64,000 bases of DNA. It comes from Lycorma delicatula. Lineage: Eukaryota > Arthropoda > Insecta > Hemiptera > Fulgoridae. The notes beneath the pieces were generated by a model. That model saw only the letters and a program-made list of their open reading frames with translations. It ran no database searches and was not told the origin of the DNA. The stretch is from assembly GCF_047948215.1 (NCBI RefSeq), contig NC_134455.1:347743842-347807841 (forward strand), read 5' to 3'. Made by a program: the position numbers and the translations under genes. Every line of letters starts with the position of its first letter. Positions within the stretch are counted from its first letter, which is position 1. Positions 33,629-45,808 of the stretch are shown one piece after another.

Positions 33629-34162
33629 CCAGAGTGATTCACGAAGAATGTAACAAACTTTCAGGACATGTTCTACTCATAAAAGTAAAGAAGAAAGTTC
33701 ATATAAACATAGTTAAGGAAACGCTTCATTAGCTGGCGAAAGATTTCTGCGCCTTCGGTAAAATTAAGTCTTGGGATCCAGATTAAGGGTTTAGTGATTT
33801 TATATGAAATCTGACCTCAAAAATTTGAAAAAAAAAATAGAACCCAACTTTGTATTTTTAGTAGTTATCGAAAACTTTTGGGTAAATATTAAAAATACAA
33901 TTGCGGGACAAATTTTTTTTCTTTCAATTTTTTAGGTCAGATTTCTTATAAAACCATTAAGTTTATCCCTGAATTTGTGTCTCAAGAATTAAAAAGCCTA
34001 GCTTAATTTTACCGAAAACTTAAAATTTCATAATTTTATGAAACGTTTCCAAACTTATACAACCTCTCAGGAAACTAACTTATGTTTATATGAACTGTGT
34101 TCTTTATTTTGACCAGTAGAACGTGTTCTGAAAGTTTGTTACATTCTTCGTGAATCACTCTG
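33629..34162. mobile_element. Foldback element, family C, short copy
   Basis: The 534-bp element is almost wholly an inverted repeat centred near 33890. Both tips read cagagtgattcacgaagaat and both arms include ttcatataaacata, ggtaaaattaag and agaaatctgacct-like words. It is related to 5444-6213. Right flank TA and left flank TA are compatible with a TA target. Confidence 0.85.
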
Positions 34163-34481
34163 TATAATTGAATAAAAGAATAAAGTTATAATAAAATTCT
34201 ACGTAGCTACTATAAACAAAAACTATAAATAAATATGCTTTTCTCAGAAATATTTACAAACAAATAAATATTTATATAATAGGTATTAATTATCCTGATA
34301 CCATTATAAATAATAGTTATTAGCATATACAGATAACATAAAATCATACTAAGAGAATTAACAACAAATTTAAATTCCTTCCTTTTGAAAAAATTCAAAT
34401 AATAAATAAAAAGAAATTATAATTAAAGAAACAAGTAAAATTTGAATATGATGATTGGATACGGAATAGCAAATTTAATTA
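34163..34481. other. AT-rich sequence, no recognised feature
   Basis: No feature was recognised in this AT-rich spacer. Confidence 0.4.
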
Positions 34482-35888
34482 CTATATATTATTATAGAAA
34501 GAGAAAGATGGTTTTTGTTTGTTCGGTAAAAGAAAAATACCCGATCAATCGCAACCAAATTTTACCAACGTTTCTTGGCGTAACTGAGAAGGTATTTTAC
34601 ATATATTTCATCTCGAAAATTCTCGGGGAAAAAATATATATGTAGTAGTGTAGTTTTACCGGTTGAAGCACAAACTTTAATGAATTGAATTAATAAACTC
34701 TGAACTGTGAGTCTCTATCACTGTCAGCTGGGTTTGAACTGAATGATTCGAATGAATAATATTATAAAAATAATAAAATAAGATTTACCTTAAATAAAAA
34801 TATTAAATAAATTTTAAAAAAAGTCTGTTTAACTATAACGGGCTTCCCGTGGGAACTGCGCGTGAAGCTAGAGTGGTGAGCATCTCGTGGGAGGAATTAT
34901 ATATATGTATAAAGTTTGCCTGTATCACGCCAGGAACTCAACTGACCGATTACTTTCAAGTTTTCAGGATACATTCGGGTTATCACATGGAAGGTTTTAA
35001 GCCGTCGACCGAGGCCCTACCTCCCTTGAAGGTTAAGATATTCAAAATATTCTTTATTTCTTCGCCCCCCCCCCCACCACCCAAGGAGAGTGAAATTGTG
35101 AATTAAAGGTATTCATTAAGGAAACAGCAGGTTAATCCTTCATTATTATATTTCTGCCACTACGGCAAAGAAATAAGTTATGAATTTTTCGTCGTCAAGG
35201 TGTGTATACTTCAGTTATCGTAGTTAATATTATTCTACCCACCGGGTTGGTCTAGTGGTGAAAGTGTCTTCCCAAATCAGCTGATTTGAAAGCCGAGAGT
35301 TCCAGCGTTTAAGTCCTAGTAAAGCCAGTTATTTTTACACGGATTTGAATACTAGATCGTGGATACCGGTGTTCTTTGGTGGTTGGGTTTCAATTAACCA
35401 CACATCTCAGGAATGGTCGAACTGAGAATGTACAAGACTACACTTCATTTACACTCATACATATCATCCTCATTCATCCTCTGAAGAATTATCTAAACGG
35501 TAGTTACCGGAGGCTAAACAGGAAAAAGAAAAAGTTAATATTATTCTGTTATTTGTAATTTAGTTTATTTTTCTGGTTTCTATAAAGCTTGAATATTATA
35601 ATTATTTATCAGTATTATTTTCACAACCATGAGGATAACGTACAGTACGGGTGGCCCCCTCTGGGTAGATGGGAATGACGCCCATAGCAAGCTTTGTGGC
35701 TGTCCAGGGGGCCAGTCCCCCTGGCAAATTGGGAATGGCAAGCGAAGCGAGCTCTGCGGCCATGGGACAGGCCCCTTGCTTGGCCCCGAAGAGCCCCTGT
35801 GGTGGCTTCGGGATTCGCCTGGGCTGATTTAAGCCCCGAGCGTATGGCTGACCTGAAGTTCCAGGTTATGGCTAGACGGGCCGGATAG
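34482..35888 (+). mobile_element. Helitron-like element (H4), interrupted by SINE-A
   Basis: This is the most complete Helitron-like copy. It begins with ctatatattattata, carries the same block order as H2, and ends with ggctagacgggccggatag followed by TT. A short inverted pair (acctg...caggt) lies about 20 bases before the 3' end, where Helitrons normally have a hairpin. The start is less typical than that of H3. A SINE-A is inserted at 35237-35532. No protein is encoded, and frames across the GC-rich tail are open by composition. Confidence 0.5.
35237..35532 (+). repeat. SINE-A, full length, with 15-bp target-site duplication
   Basis: This 296-bp copy starts acccaccgggttggtctagt, has the B box gcgtttaagtccta, and ends ggctaaacaggaaaaagaaa. 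It is flanked by the identical agttaatattattct at 35222-35236 and 35533-35547. It defines the family ends. Confidence 0.95.
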
Positions 35889-36529
35889 TTAATTCGTATT
35901 AGGATACTAATGAATATTAGTTCTATTTTGTGCCACAGTTTGTAACAGCAGTATAAGAATTTATTTTTTATCAATGACGTAGATTGTAAATCTACGTCCC
36001 TTGTATGTTTTTTAAACTTTTTTTATCTGAATTTTAACTGCTATGTTCTGATGAAGCAGAAAGCGAAAGCGCTTAACATAGATAATAAAAAGTAATAATA
36101 AAGCAGTACGTAAGTGGGAAAATTAGTTTTAATTTATATAGTGCTTCTAGGATGCAACTATTTAATAAATATACAGTATATGCTTTATTATTGCTATTAT
36201 TTAGAAATTACAGATACAGTGCTGTAAATTGATGGAATACTAGGCCGTTCTCCAATTATTATTTTTTTCACATTGGATAAATTAAAAAAATACCTTCATG
36301 AATCGGAGCTGGCAATTTTTATTCTGTTCTAAAATCGTATGTTATCGGATCCATTGTGTAGCGCCTATAATTATAAATCATGTAAAACGAGTTTAGAAAA
36401 TGAAATATGTTTATCGTTGTGTTTATATATCACTGAACGTGCAATTTTTGCTAAGTGTAGTTAATTAAACTTAAAAAATTAAACAATAATCCCATCTACC
36501 GAACCAGAAAACATCTATTCTGTTTTCAC
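35889..36529. other. AT-rich sequence with one perfect hairpin
   Basis: No gene was recognised. A perfect hairpin with 10-bp arms (gacgtagatt, loop gta) lies at 35976-35998. Confidence 0.5.
35976..35998. other. Perfect hairpin, 10-bp arms
   Basis: gacgtagatt and aatctacgtc are separated by gta. The same hairpin is present in the second copy at 50378-50400. Confidence 0.85.
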
Positions 36530-37233
36530 AGCTGTAACATTTACCGTAGCTTGTCCGCTTTCCGTTCACATCCAAGAAAAACAGCGTTCTGTAATCCTTT
36601 TCTTATGGTCTGAAGATGTATCGGTGGCCGAAATCTGTCATATACTTTAAGCATAATATTGTAACAGTGTTTTACGAGAACGCATTGTCTATCAGTAGAC
36701 TGAAAAATTAAAAAATGACGTTGCTCTAAAAAAGACCCAGATATCCTATACGGTTATAGTTTACAAGATAACGTTGGACGCATACATATATTACGGTTTG
36801 GAAAAACAAACGAGTGGCTATCAATGAGAAGTGACAAAGGTCTACTGATAAAAAAATCACGGTTATTAGATCTACTAAACTTTCGTTAAAGTATTTTTTT
36901 TCTGTAAGGTGGTTCCTAACTTAATTCAAAATGCCGTTTAAAGAAATGTTCTTAGACATCTGTCCGTAAACATCTGTTTAGGTTGTAAAGTATTTGTCTT
37001 GCAGTTGTGATATGAAGGTGACGCTTTGTTGGACAAAATCATTTCTGGTGACGAGACAAAGATCTATTTGTGCATCCAGAGAGTAAACGGCAGAGTATGA
37101 AAACATGCACCTACGAGGAAAAAGTTCATAAGACAACCGACAGCAGGAATATTAACAATTTTTTGGGGATTCAAAAGAAACAAAGAGTATTGGAGCATTA
37201 TTACAAAACAGGTTTGACAATGTCCGTTTTGCT

Positions 37234-37378
37234 GCCGGCCACCGTGGCGCGAGTGGTAGCATCTCGACCTTTCATTCGGAGGGTTTGAATCACGGTCAGG
37301 CATTTTCACGCGCTACAAATCTTTCATCTCATCCTCTGAAAGCAATACCTAACGGTGGTCCCCGAGATTTAAAAAAAA
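37234..37378 (+). repeat. SINE-B copy with 12-bp target-site duplication
   Basis: This 145-bp copy (gccggccaccgtggcg head, B box gggtttgaatcacgg, A-rich tail) is flanked by gtccgttttgct at 37222-37233 and 37379-37390. Confidence 0.93.
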
Positions 37379-37660
37379 GTCCGTTTTGCTCATTTGATCG
37401 ATTTAAGTCAAGCCTATGGTAATTGCTTGCTATAGTGATATGCTTATTGAGAAACTGAAGCCGATTACAACTTTTGAAGTAACTGATAAGGAAACCCGGT
37501 CAAAGATTTTGTTTTGTTGTTTGAACATCCATTTGCATTTCTCTGTCCGTAAAGTTGAAACCTTCTAGAAAATCAAAATTAAGATATTGGCTCACCCTTC
37601 GTATATTCCTGATCTATTAATTTTACACTATTAATCTGGTGTTTTCTGTATCAGAGTCAG

Positions 37661-37803
37661 AGCGTTTCGGCCTTTCGTTCGGGGGTCTCGGATTCGAATT
37701 CCAGACAGACATGCCGTTTTTCATTCGCTACAAAATTCAATTTCCATATTCACACGAACAAGTTTCAAAACTTCTTCGGTGAATTAATTCATTACGCTAA
37801 AAG
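37661..37803 (+). repeat. SINE-C copy
   Basis: B box cggattcgaattccag, then tttttcattcgctacaaaat, then gtgaattaattcattacg, matching 10620 and 22600. No clear target-site duplication was found. Confidence 0.65.
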
Positions 37804-38089
37804 TTATTGGTATAATACTCATAGAGACATACGAGTACATCGCTTTGCCTCCGACTAACTACTGAAGGAAACGGTAGGCCTACATGCCTGACTTATTACT
37901 CGAATAAAGACTTTTTTCTTTTTTTTAGGACTTTAGAAGCTCGTTGAAAAATGGAAGAAATGCGTTTTTAAATATAAATAAATAACAGTAATTTACTATT
38001 TAAATCACGTCAGTATAAAATAAATTATAAAAAAAAAATTATAACGTAAAAAATTCAATATTCATTTGCGAATTATTTTTTTCTACTTC

Positions 38090-39420
38090 AGTCAATGTAG
38101 GACCGACCGCATAGAATAGTTAACTTCTGGCTAGTTTTTAACCTCTCCGATACTCCTTTATTGCTTCACTGTACCGCTTCCTCCTTTCTTTCGACCGACT
38201 TAGATTGGTTCATTCTCTCTTCTCCTTCTGGATCCCTTTAAATTCTAAGATTGTTTCCAACCCAACCTTCGGTCTTTTAAATCCGTCACGTTTATGTTTG
38301 CTACCCTTAGGTTCTCTTTAAGTTGCTTGAATCGTTTAATGTTCGTCTTTTCGCTTGTCAAAAATTCTCTTCGTAAACTTTTTTGAATCCATTCTTGTCA
38401 GATATCCGTAGAATCCTTCGCTTATGTAACGCTTCCGTGATTGTATTTAACTCCTGGGAAAGTTTCTCATTTTTCCTTAATTTCTAATCGTCATTAATTC
38501 TAAGGGGCCCTATGATTTTCCTTAGTGTCCGACTTTCAGCAAGTTCCTTTTTATCTACATCCCCGTGGTTCAGAGCTACGCATTCTACCGCATATAAAAC
38601 TCCTTGTCGGATTACCATTTCGCTTGAATTTGCCCGTCCTTGAGATCCGTTTCTTGTCGTACACGTTCTTCGTTAGGCCGTAGGCGTTTAAAATCTTATT
38701 GATCCTGACGATGATCAGGATAAATACCTAAATTTGATCGTCTTCTTAACTCTTCTGAGCTTTTTCCGGTAACAGTTTTGGTTCGTTCTTAATATTCGTC
38801 ATGTGCTATGTTTTTTTCTATGGAGATTTGTTAGCTTGCCTTTTTGTCCATTCCATGTTTACTTATTGTCCTGCCAGTTTCTATATCTTTTGCTAAGAGG
38901 GCGAGATCGTCTGCAACGGCCAGACGATCGTTGTTCAGATTCTCCCTCGTATATCCCGATTTGATTCGCTTCAGGTCTTTATCTCGGCAAGTCTTCCTCC
39001 ATTCTCTTACGACCTTTTCCAAAACTACATTAAAGAGAAGAGCAGACTGTCCGTTCCTCTGCCCGACTCCTTTTTTGATTCCAAAAGGAGGGATATTTAA
39101 TCTTCCTTTTAAATTTAAGCTTGAATTCTGTGTCTGCGAGAGTCTGCTTGATGAGCTTTATTAGTTTTGGATCTGTCTCAAATACTTTAAGAACGTTAAA
39201 GTTTTCCGGTCGACTGAATCATAGGTCTTTTAAAAATCTATAAAAGTGATCGGTTATTCTATTGTTTGCCCGGTCGTGTTTCCTGACGACTGGTTTTCTG
39301 GCTGAAAATCTGTTTGCGCTAGATCTTCCTTTCCTGAATCCATCTTGAGACTTTCCGATTTGTGTATCGGTTTGTTGTAATTTGTCAAGGACAACTTAAC
39401 AAAGGATTTTGTGTTTAACA
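38090..39420 (-). pseudogene. LINE reverse transcriptase fragment (LINE-1st), allele 1
   Basis: The minus strand holds a non-LTR reverse transcriptase from the mid-palm to the C-terminus: QDGFRKGRSSA near 39340, ITFIDF followed by KTYDSVDR near 39230 (motif A), a GVGQRNGQSALLFNVV region near 39040 (motif B), and VADDLALLAKDIETG near 38890 (motif C, two catalytic Asp residues). Downstream it continues with GVLYAVECVALN near 38570 and a ragged C-terminal tail. Stops and frameshifts are numerous. The Phe before ADD is Val here, while the second copy has Phe. The N-terminal endonuclease is missing, as expected for 5'-truncated LINEs. Confidence 0.8.
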
Positions 39421-40527
39421 TTGTGTGCGTTCTGGTTTTTATCTTAATATATTTAATACCTCTTTTTAATCATTATTTAAATTTATTTATTTTTGTGACT
39501 TCTGTATTTTATTTGTTAATTTTTAATTTAAATTATTTATCTGTAAATTTAATAGCGTTACGAAAACTGCTCTGAATTGTAACTTTTACTTTGTACAATA
39601 AATAAAGCGTAACGGGCTTTAAAATATTGATTTTTTTTTCATAATTTAAATTTAATAATACAAAACACCTAGTAATTGTAGAAAAGAACAGTTTGAATTT
39701 ATAATAAAGATGAAAATTCAGATAATAGTCTATTTATATTATTTGAAATTATTTTACGCGGTTGGTTAGGAATGTTAAAAAATCAATTAATTAGTTAATT
39801 AGTTTTTATTGTTCATTTGTACGATTAAGTTATTATTTATGTTAAAATATTTGTTCAGTTAATTTATTTCTAATGAACGATTCAATTAATTTGTATTTTC
39901 CTATCGGTTATGCATTTAATTATTTTTAATAGATTAATGAGTTTGTTTTCATTATACATATCCTGATGAGAGATGATTTCCATTTATATTAGCGTCGTAT
40001 ATTTTTCTGAAGGTTAATTGAGTAAATTCAAATCCACTTACAGAAATCGATGCTGTAATTTTCATATAATGTTAATAATATAATATGGCAATCCTTTAAT
40101 AACTTTCATAGTATTAAAAATAGAAACATGAAGTTTAGCAAATGTTCTTACGTAAGAACGATCTATTTTTCGGTAAGAGACCACCTACCCTAAATTCTAT
40201 TTCTTTTGAATTTTAACCGTTAAGGCTGTAGACCGCTTTTGAAATTAGCTGTAAAAAATATTAAATGACCACATATTAGTTACGGTTCAAGTGCTGTGCT
40301 CAAAGTGTTTTACCTCAAAATCATTGTACTGCAATGCGCTTTAAAATGATTTTCTCAAACCTATTCTTTTCATTTCCAATCTTTTAATTACCCCCCCCCC
40401 GGCCATGCAGGGTGTTTGTTGTGGGGCATTGTGGTCTTTTACAAAAAATAGAGCAAAGAATTATATACTCCATTTTTATCACCAAAAAAAATAAACAAAT
40501 TCCATCCTCACAAAATTATTTTTTTTA
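39421..40527. other. AT-rich sequence, no recognised feature
   Basis: No coding or repeat end was recognised. A perfect 16-bp palindrome gttcttacgtaagaac lies at about 40145-40160. Confidence 0.4.
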
Positions 40528-40797
40528 AATCTGATGTGGACACCATAGGACTTCCTTTTACGCGTATTAAATTACATATACATATTTTTAAAAGTACATA
40601 AAATTTTATTTCATTAATAATGTTTCATATTTTTTTCATTTTTTTTTTATTGTTATTGAATTATTATCTATTGTAACTTTTTTTTTTACAACCAGAGGTT
40701 AATAATTATTAATAAATCAATACTCGTATATTTAAATTAGGAAAAAGGAAAGGAATATATTTTTTATTAAAAAGGAAGTCTTATTTGAACCGAAGTC
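40528..40797 (-). repeat. Family B fragment (copy f) joined to a LINE
   Basis: From ctgatgtggacacc and acttccttttacgc it follows copy a for about 260 bp and stops at gaaccgaagtctt, where LINE coding sequence starts at once. The word gaagtcttattt is duplicated at the junction. Confidence 0.6.
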
Positions 40798-42049
40798 TTA
40801 TTTTCCTTCTATCTGTCCCTCCAATATTAAAGCGACTGTTCCAGGATGCCTCAATATGTGGTCTATAAGTCTGTCTCTTCTTTTAGATATATTTTTCCAA
40901 ATGCTTCTTTCTTCATCTGTTTGCCGCAACACCTCTTCATTTGTCACTTTATCCACCCTTCTGATTTTTAACATTCTCCTATAGCACCGCATTTCAAAAG
41001 CTTCTTATCTTTTCTTCTCAGATACTCCGATCGTCCAAGTTTCACTTCCATACAAAGCGACACTCCAAACATATACTTTCAAAAATCTTTTCCTGTCATT
41101 TAAATTAATTTTTGATGTAAACAAATTATATTTCTGACTGAAGGCTCGTCCTGTGCTATTCAGCATTTTATATCGCTCCTGCTTCGTCCATTTTTAGTAA
41201 TTCTACTTCCCAAATAACAAAATTCTTCTACCTCCATAATCTTTTCTCCTCCTATTTTCACATTCAGTGGTCCATTTATGTTATTTCTACTACATTTCAT
41301 TACTTTCGTCTTGTTCCTGTTTATTTTCATGCGGTAGTTCTTGGGTAGGACTTCATCCATGCCGTTCATTGTTTCTTCTAAGTCCTTTTTACTCTCAGCG
41401 AGAATTTATTATATCAGCAAATCGTATCATCTTTATCTTTTCACCTTCTACTGTTACTCCGAATCTAAATTGTTCGTTAACATCATTAACTGCTAGTTCC
41501 ATGTAAAGATTAAAAAGTAACGGAGACAGGGAACATCCTTGTCGGACTCCTTTCTTATTACGGCTTCTTTCTTATGTTCTTCAATTGTTACTGTTGCTGT
41601 TTGGTTCCTGTACATTTTAGCAATTGATCTTCTATCTCCGTATTTGAACCCTAATTTTTTTAAAATGCTGAATATTTTATTCCAGTCTACGTTATCGAAT
41701 GCCTTTTCTAGGTCTATAAACGCCAAGTATAATGGTTTGTTTTTCTTTACTCTTCCTTCTACTATTAATCTGAGGCCTAAAATTGCTTCCCTTGTCACTA
41801 TACTTTTGCTGAAACCTAATTGGTCTTCTCCTAACACTTCCTCCACTCTCCTCTCAATTCTTCTGTATAGAATTCTAGTTAAGATTTTTGATGCATGACT
41901 ATTTAAACTAATTGTTCTGTATTCTTCACATTTATCTGCCCCTGCTTTCTTTGGTATCATTACTATAACACTTTTTTTGAAGTCTGACGGAAATTCCCCT
42001 TTTTCATAAATATTACACACCAGTTTGTATAATCTATCAATCGCTTCCT
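40798..42049 (-). pseudogene. LINE endonuclease-reverse transcriptase fragment (LINE-2nd), cut by gap
   Basis: Reading from the gap downwards: EAIDRLYKLVCNIYEKGEFP, then MIPKKAGADKCEEYRTISL, then EDQLGFSKS, then the motif A region FIDLEKAFDNVDW near 41700. The ADD box region near 41400 is damaged by small indels relative to the second copy. NRNKTKVMKCS and FCYLGSRIT follow near 41220-41330, and the C-terminal tail with MRCYRRMLKIRRVDKVTNEE lies at 40930-40992. This order matches insect endonuclease-reverse transcriptase LINEs, perhaps RTE-like. It ends abruptly at the family B junction, so the 3' UTR is absent. Confidence 0.85.
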
Positions 42050-42149
42050 NNNNNNNNNNNNNNNNNNNNNNNNNNNNNNNNNNNNNNNNNNNNNNNNNNN
42101 NNNNNNNNNNNNNNNNNNNNNNNNNNNNNNNNNNNNNNNNNNNNNNNNN
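42050..42149. other. Assembly gap, exactly 100 N
   Basis: Exactly 100 N is a common placeholder for a gap of unknown size. The 14.3-kb repeats abut it on both sides. Confidence 0.99.
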
Positions 42150-43064
42150 ACTCAACACATTTTTCATAGCGTTTCACTAGTTTCTTTATTCCCTCATCAA
42201 AAAATTCCGCCGCCGCTGCCTTACATCACGCACTAACGTCTATTCCTATTCGTCGTCGTCAAACCTTTGTCATGGAATCCTTTAAGCTGAAGAGAATGAA
42301 AGTAATCGCTGCGAGCTAAGAAAAACTACTGGTTGGACAATTGAAGATTGTTTAACGAAATTTTTCGATCGCCTCAATATCTGATTTGCCGTGTACGGCC
42401 GGGCATGGTCGTGCAAAAACCAAATCCATTTCCGCCCAGAAGATTATGAATGCGGCTATAGCGTTGATTGTTGCTTGCCTCGACGTTCGAATAAGAAATC
42501 TAGGTTTCATATTCAAACAATGCATCATCACCTTCATTTTCGTAATGAAATTTTCGTAACATTTTTCCTTGTGTGCGTCGGTTATATCTCCGTAATATCC
42601 GGCACAGAATTATCCATAGTCCAATTTGGTTCGTGAAACATCAAGAATCATTAAAAACAATTTTGACAGTGAAGTGCCGGTTTTCTCGAATTTTTTCATC
42701 AACTTATTCAATAAAATCATCTGTTATCACCGACGGCCGGCCCCTACTTCATCATGAACGTTCGTTCGCCCTTCTCGAAATGAACGTCACCACCGTCTTA
42801 CTCATAATATACACAGCTTGTAAACTTCAAAAGTTTGCCTGTGAATTATTTTTAACCCTCAAAATCCGGATTACTTCTCGTACTTCACACTTGGCGTGAA
42901 TTGTAGCACTCATTATAAATGGATGAACAAAAAACTAAGTAAACTATTTTTTTCTAGCTGACTATCGACTGAAATAACTGAGTTATGCAAGCGCCATCTA
43001 TTTACATCGCATATATAGGTGGCAAATTCTAAAAGTTCCTTTCTTTAAAAACAAGCCTAACATT
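42150..43064 (-). pseudogene. Mariner transposase relic, second copy, truncated at the gap
   Basis: This corresponds to 27756-28660. It contains a 9-base insertion (caccttcat) near 42530 relative to the first copy and lacks the left end lost at the contig edge. Confidence 0.7.
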
Positions 43065-43229
43065 ATTATGAATCCGTAAGTACAAAATATTTATTTAATT
43101 CATAATAAGTGTAATATTGTTTCAGAATTCTGTCTTCATTCGTTCTCCTGAGATGCCCAAACCGCCGTACTTGATTCCTTTCTATTTTACACTATTTACT
43201 TACTACATCATGATTTTATAATTATTTTT

Positions 43230-43506
43230 TGTTTAGCCTCCGAAATTATCGTAAGGTATAATTTAGAAGATGATTTGTATGAAAGTAAATGAAATGTAGC
43301 CTTGAACAGTTTCAGGTCGACCATTCCTGAGATGTGTGGTTAATTGAAACCCAACCACCAAAAAACACCGGTTTTCACGATGTAGTCTTCAAATCCGAAT
43401 AAAAGCAACTACTTACATTTATTAGGATTTGAACCTTAGAACTTCAACTTCGAAATCATTTGATTTGTAACGAAGGGTTTGCCACTAGACGACTAACCCG
43501 GTGGGT
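43230..43506 (-). repeat. SINE-A, second copy
   Basis: This is the counterpart of 28826-29103 with single-base differences. Confidence 0.75.
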
Positions 43507-44221
43507 TAATCGAGTATTTTGTAATATTGCTGTGATTCACATGGGTTACCTTTGATCCATCTAGAGAAAGGGGCGGTTCCTTTTTACTTCCTTGTACGAA
43601 GTACAATAAGTATTGTGAACGCGAAAAATTTCGGTTATCAGTTTTCAACGGAAGTATCCATTTTAACCATCCCTGAATCCATTTTTACTAGTTTCGGCGT
43701 GACGTCTTTACGTATGTACATACGTATCTCGCATAACTCAAAAACGATTAGCTGTAGGATGTTGAAATGTTATATTTTGGACTGTTGTAACATCTAGTTG
43801 TACATCTCCCCTGTTGATTGCAATCGACTGGACCAAAAGTGTTCAGAAAAGCCCATTATCGTCGATATATCATAAGTGGTACTTATTTTCATCGATTCCA
43901 GAGTTATAGTCAAAGAAAACTTTAATTAATGAAATATTTTGAGCTTACAAGGGGAAGGTACATCGGTTCGAATCCTACTTCATCTCCGTTTCTGTTTTTA
44001 ATATTTTTTTTTTTTTAATTTAAATATATTGATTTATTAATAATTATTAACGTCTGAATGTAAAAAAATATATACAATAAATAATAATTCAATAACAATA
44101 AAAAAAAAATCAGAAGTTAGTGACATAAATTTTTTTATATTTTTCATTTTAATTGAAGAATTTTTACGGAGGCTAATAATTATTAATAAATAAATATATT
44201 TAAATTAAAAAAAAAGTTAAA

Positions 44222-44416
<195 letters not shown>

Positions 44417-44652
44417 GTGAAACAAAATTAATATATAAACTAATATACTCGTAAAATGCTGATACGGACACCACAAAAAAATTTGATGTAATATGGTGTC
44501 CACCACAATGCAGTTGTCTAACTGTCCACTTTACTAAAGAATTGGAGGATCGTATCTCACTTTCAAATGAAATAAGTTTAAATGAAGTGCACCAAAAAAT
44601 GTGTACATGCAATTTAATAGGAGTGCAAGGAAGTCATGTGGTATCCATATAC

Positions 44653-45222
44653 ATTTTTTTAAATAAGGATTAATATTAGTAAAAAAACATTACCTTATTT
44701 GTTGAATCTCCAATTCTCAGTTATAAATATTTTAGAGTTGATTTTACGTATAAATTATTATTTAATATCAACTATAATCATTTCTTCTGCACTTAGAAAT
44801 AACACTTTTTTTTATTGTAGAAAGAATAGATAATTTATCAAAAATAATAACACAATTAGTTTTATAACGTAAGCCATATATATACCGGCTTATTATATAC
44901 GTAATTTTACTTAATGCGTTAGTATTTTTGGTGGTACTATTTTAATAAATATTTATAATCAGTAATACTAGTAATCAGTTTTAAACTGTGAACTTCGCTA
45001 AGATAATTTTTAAGGAAGTAATTTCTATTTGGTGACCCATTTTGAATTTGTATACGCTTCTCATTACTTATCTATTTACATTCTGATGGTTAATAAACTT
45101 TATATTTTATTGATTTATTTTAATAAGTTATTATTAGACGTACTTTTATTTGTTTTAATTGAATGTAACTTTAATAATAAATTAAATTACGAATTAAATA
45201 ATTTAATTATTTAAATTAATAT
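44653..45222. other. AT-rich sequence, no recognised feature
   Basis: This is the counterpart of 30215-30784. Confidence 0.4.
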
Positions 45223-45243
45223 ACACACACACACACACACACA

Positions 45244-45290
<47 letters not shown>

Positions 45291-45305
45291 GAGAGAGAGA
45301 GAGAG
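45223..45305. repeat. (AC)n-(CT)n-CACG-(AG)n, second copy
   Basis: It is the same inverted microsatellite as 30785-30876 with different tract lengths and without the acgc interruptions. Confidence 0.95.
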
Positions 45306-45808
45306 TAAGAGGTTGTTAATAAAGTATGCGACCCTTAAACAATGTCAAATTTGTCAAAATGTAGAAAAATAAAATTTAACAAATTTTCCTACCACAAAAC
45401 GATCTATTTTTTCGGTATGATACCACCATACATAAACCCCATCATGGAAGGAGAGGGTAACTAAAGAATTTAAAATGGAAGAGTAGGGTTGTGACAAATC
45501 ATTTTAAAGGACATTACAAAATAAAACTTTTGACGTTAAAAATTTGGGGCTACGACAACCCTAACCAAAATGGCAAAACATTTTAATTTATTTTAATTTC
45601 CAGCAGTTGCCTTATTACCTTCAAAATAACTGCTTAACAGTAAAAAAAAGAAAGAAATTTATCAGATGTTTCTGTCTCATAACGATTTATTTTTCAGTAT
45701 GAGATCCCCCACCCGCACTACGTGTGATATAGTGTAAATAACATCTAAGATTAGCTATGAATAACACAGTGTGTATCTAAAAGAATGACCCGAATTCAAA
45801 CAGATATA

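Larger units (their letters stand above)
36530..37975 (+). pseudogene. Mariner transposase relic with two nested SINEs
   Basis: This is a heavily decayed relative of the mariner at 1958-3256. Matching words are the N-terminal tttaccgtagcttgtccgct, the region around the first catalytic site (ISGDETK near 37045, followed by the shared agagtaaacggcagagtatg), KLKPAI near 37455, ILAHPSYIPDLL near 37590 and KLVEKWKKC near 37940. It is full of frameshifts and stops. SINE-B (37234-37378) and SINE-C (37661-37803) lie inside. No TIRs were found. Confidence 0.75.
27756..42049. repeat. First copy of a 14.3-kb direct repeat (contig end)
   Basis: This 14,294-bp block is repeated almost identically at 42150-56442. 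Differences seen are single bases, microsatellite lengths and small indels. It ends at the N gap inside a LINE open frame that continues in the second copy. The most likely cause is an unmerged overlap between two contigs, probably two haplotypes. Confidence 0.95.

Noticed and set aside
35621..35974. 117-residue minus-strand frame, repeated at 50023-50376.
   Set aside because: It lies over the GC-rich Helitron-like tail and is preserved in the second copy only because the whole block is duplicated. No domain is visible.
38844..39164. 106-residue plus-strand frame, repeated at 53239-53559.
   Set aside because: It is antisense to the LINE reverse transcriptase, which has recognisable catalytic motifs on the minus strand.
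41493..42167. 224-residue frame that reads across the gap.
   Set aside because: It joins the LINE fragment to unrelated sequence through 100 N, so only the part up to 42049 is real.
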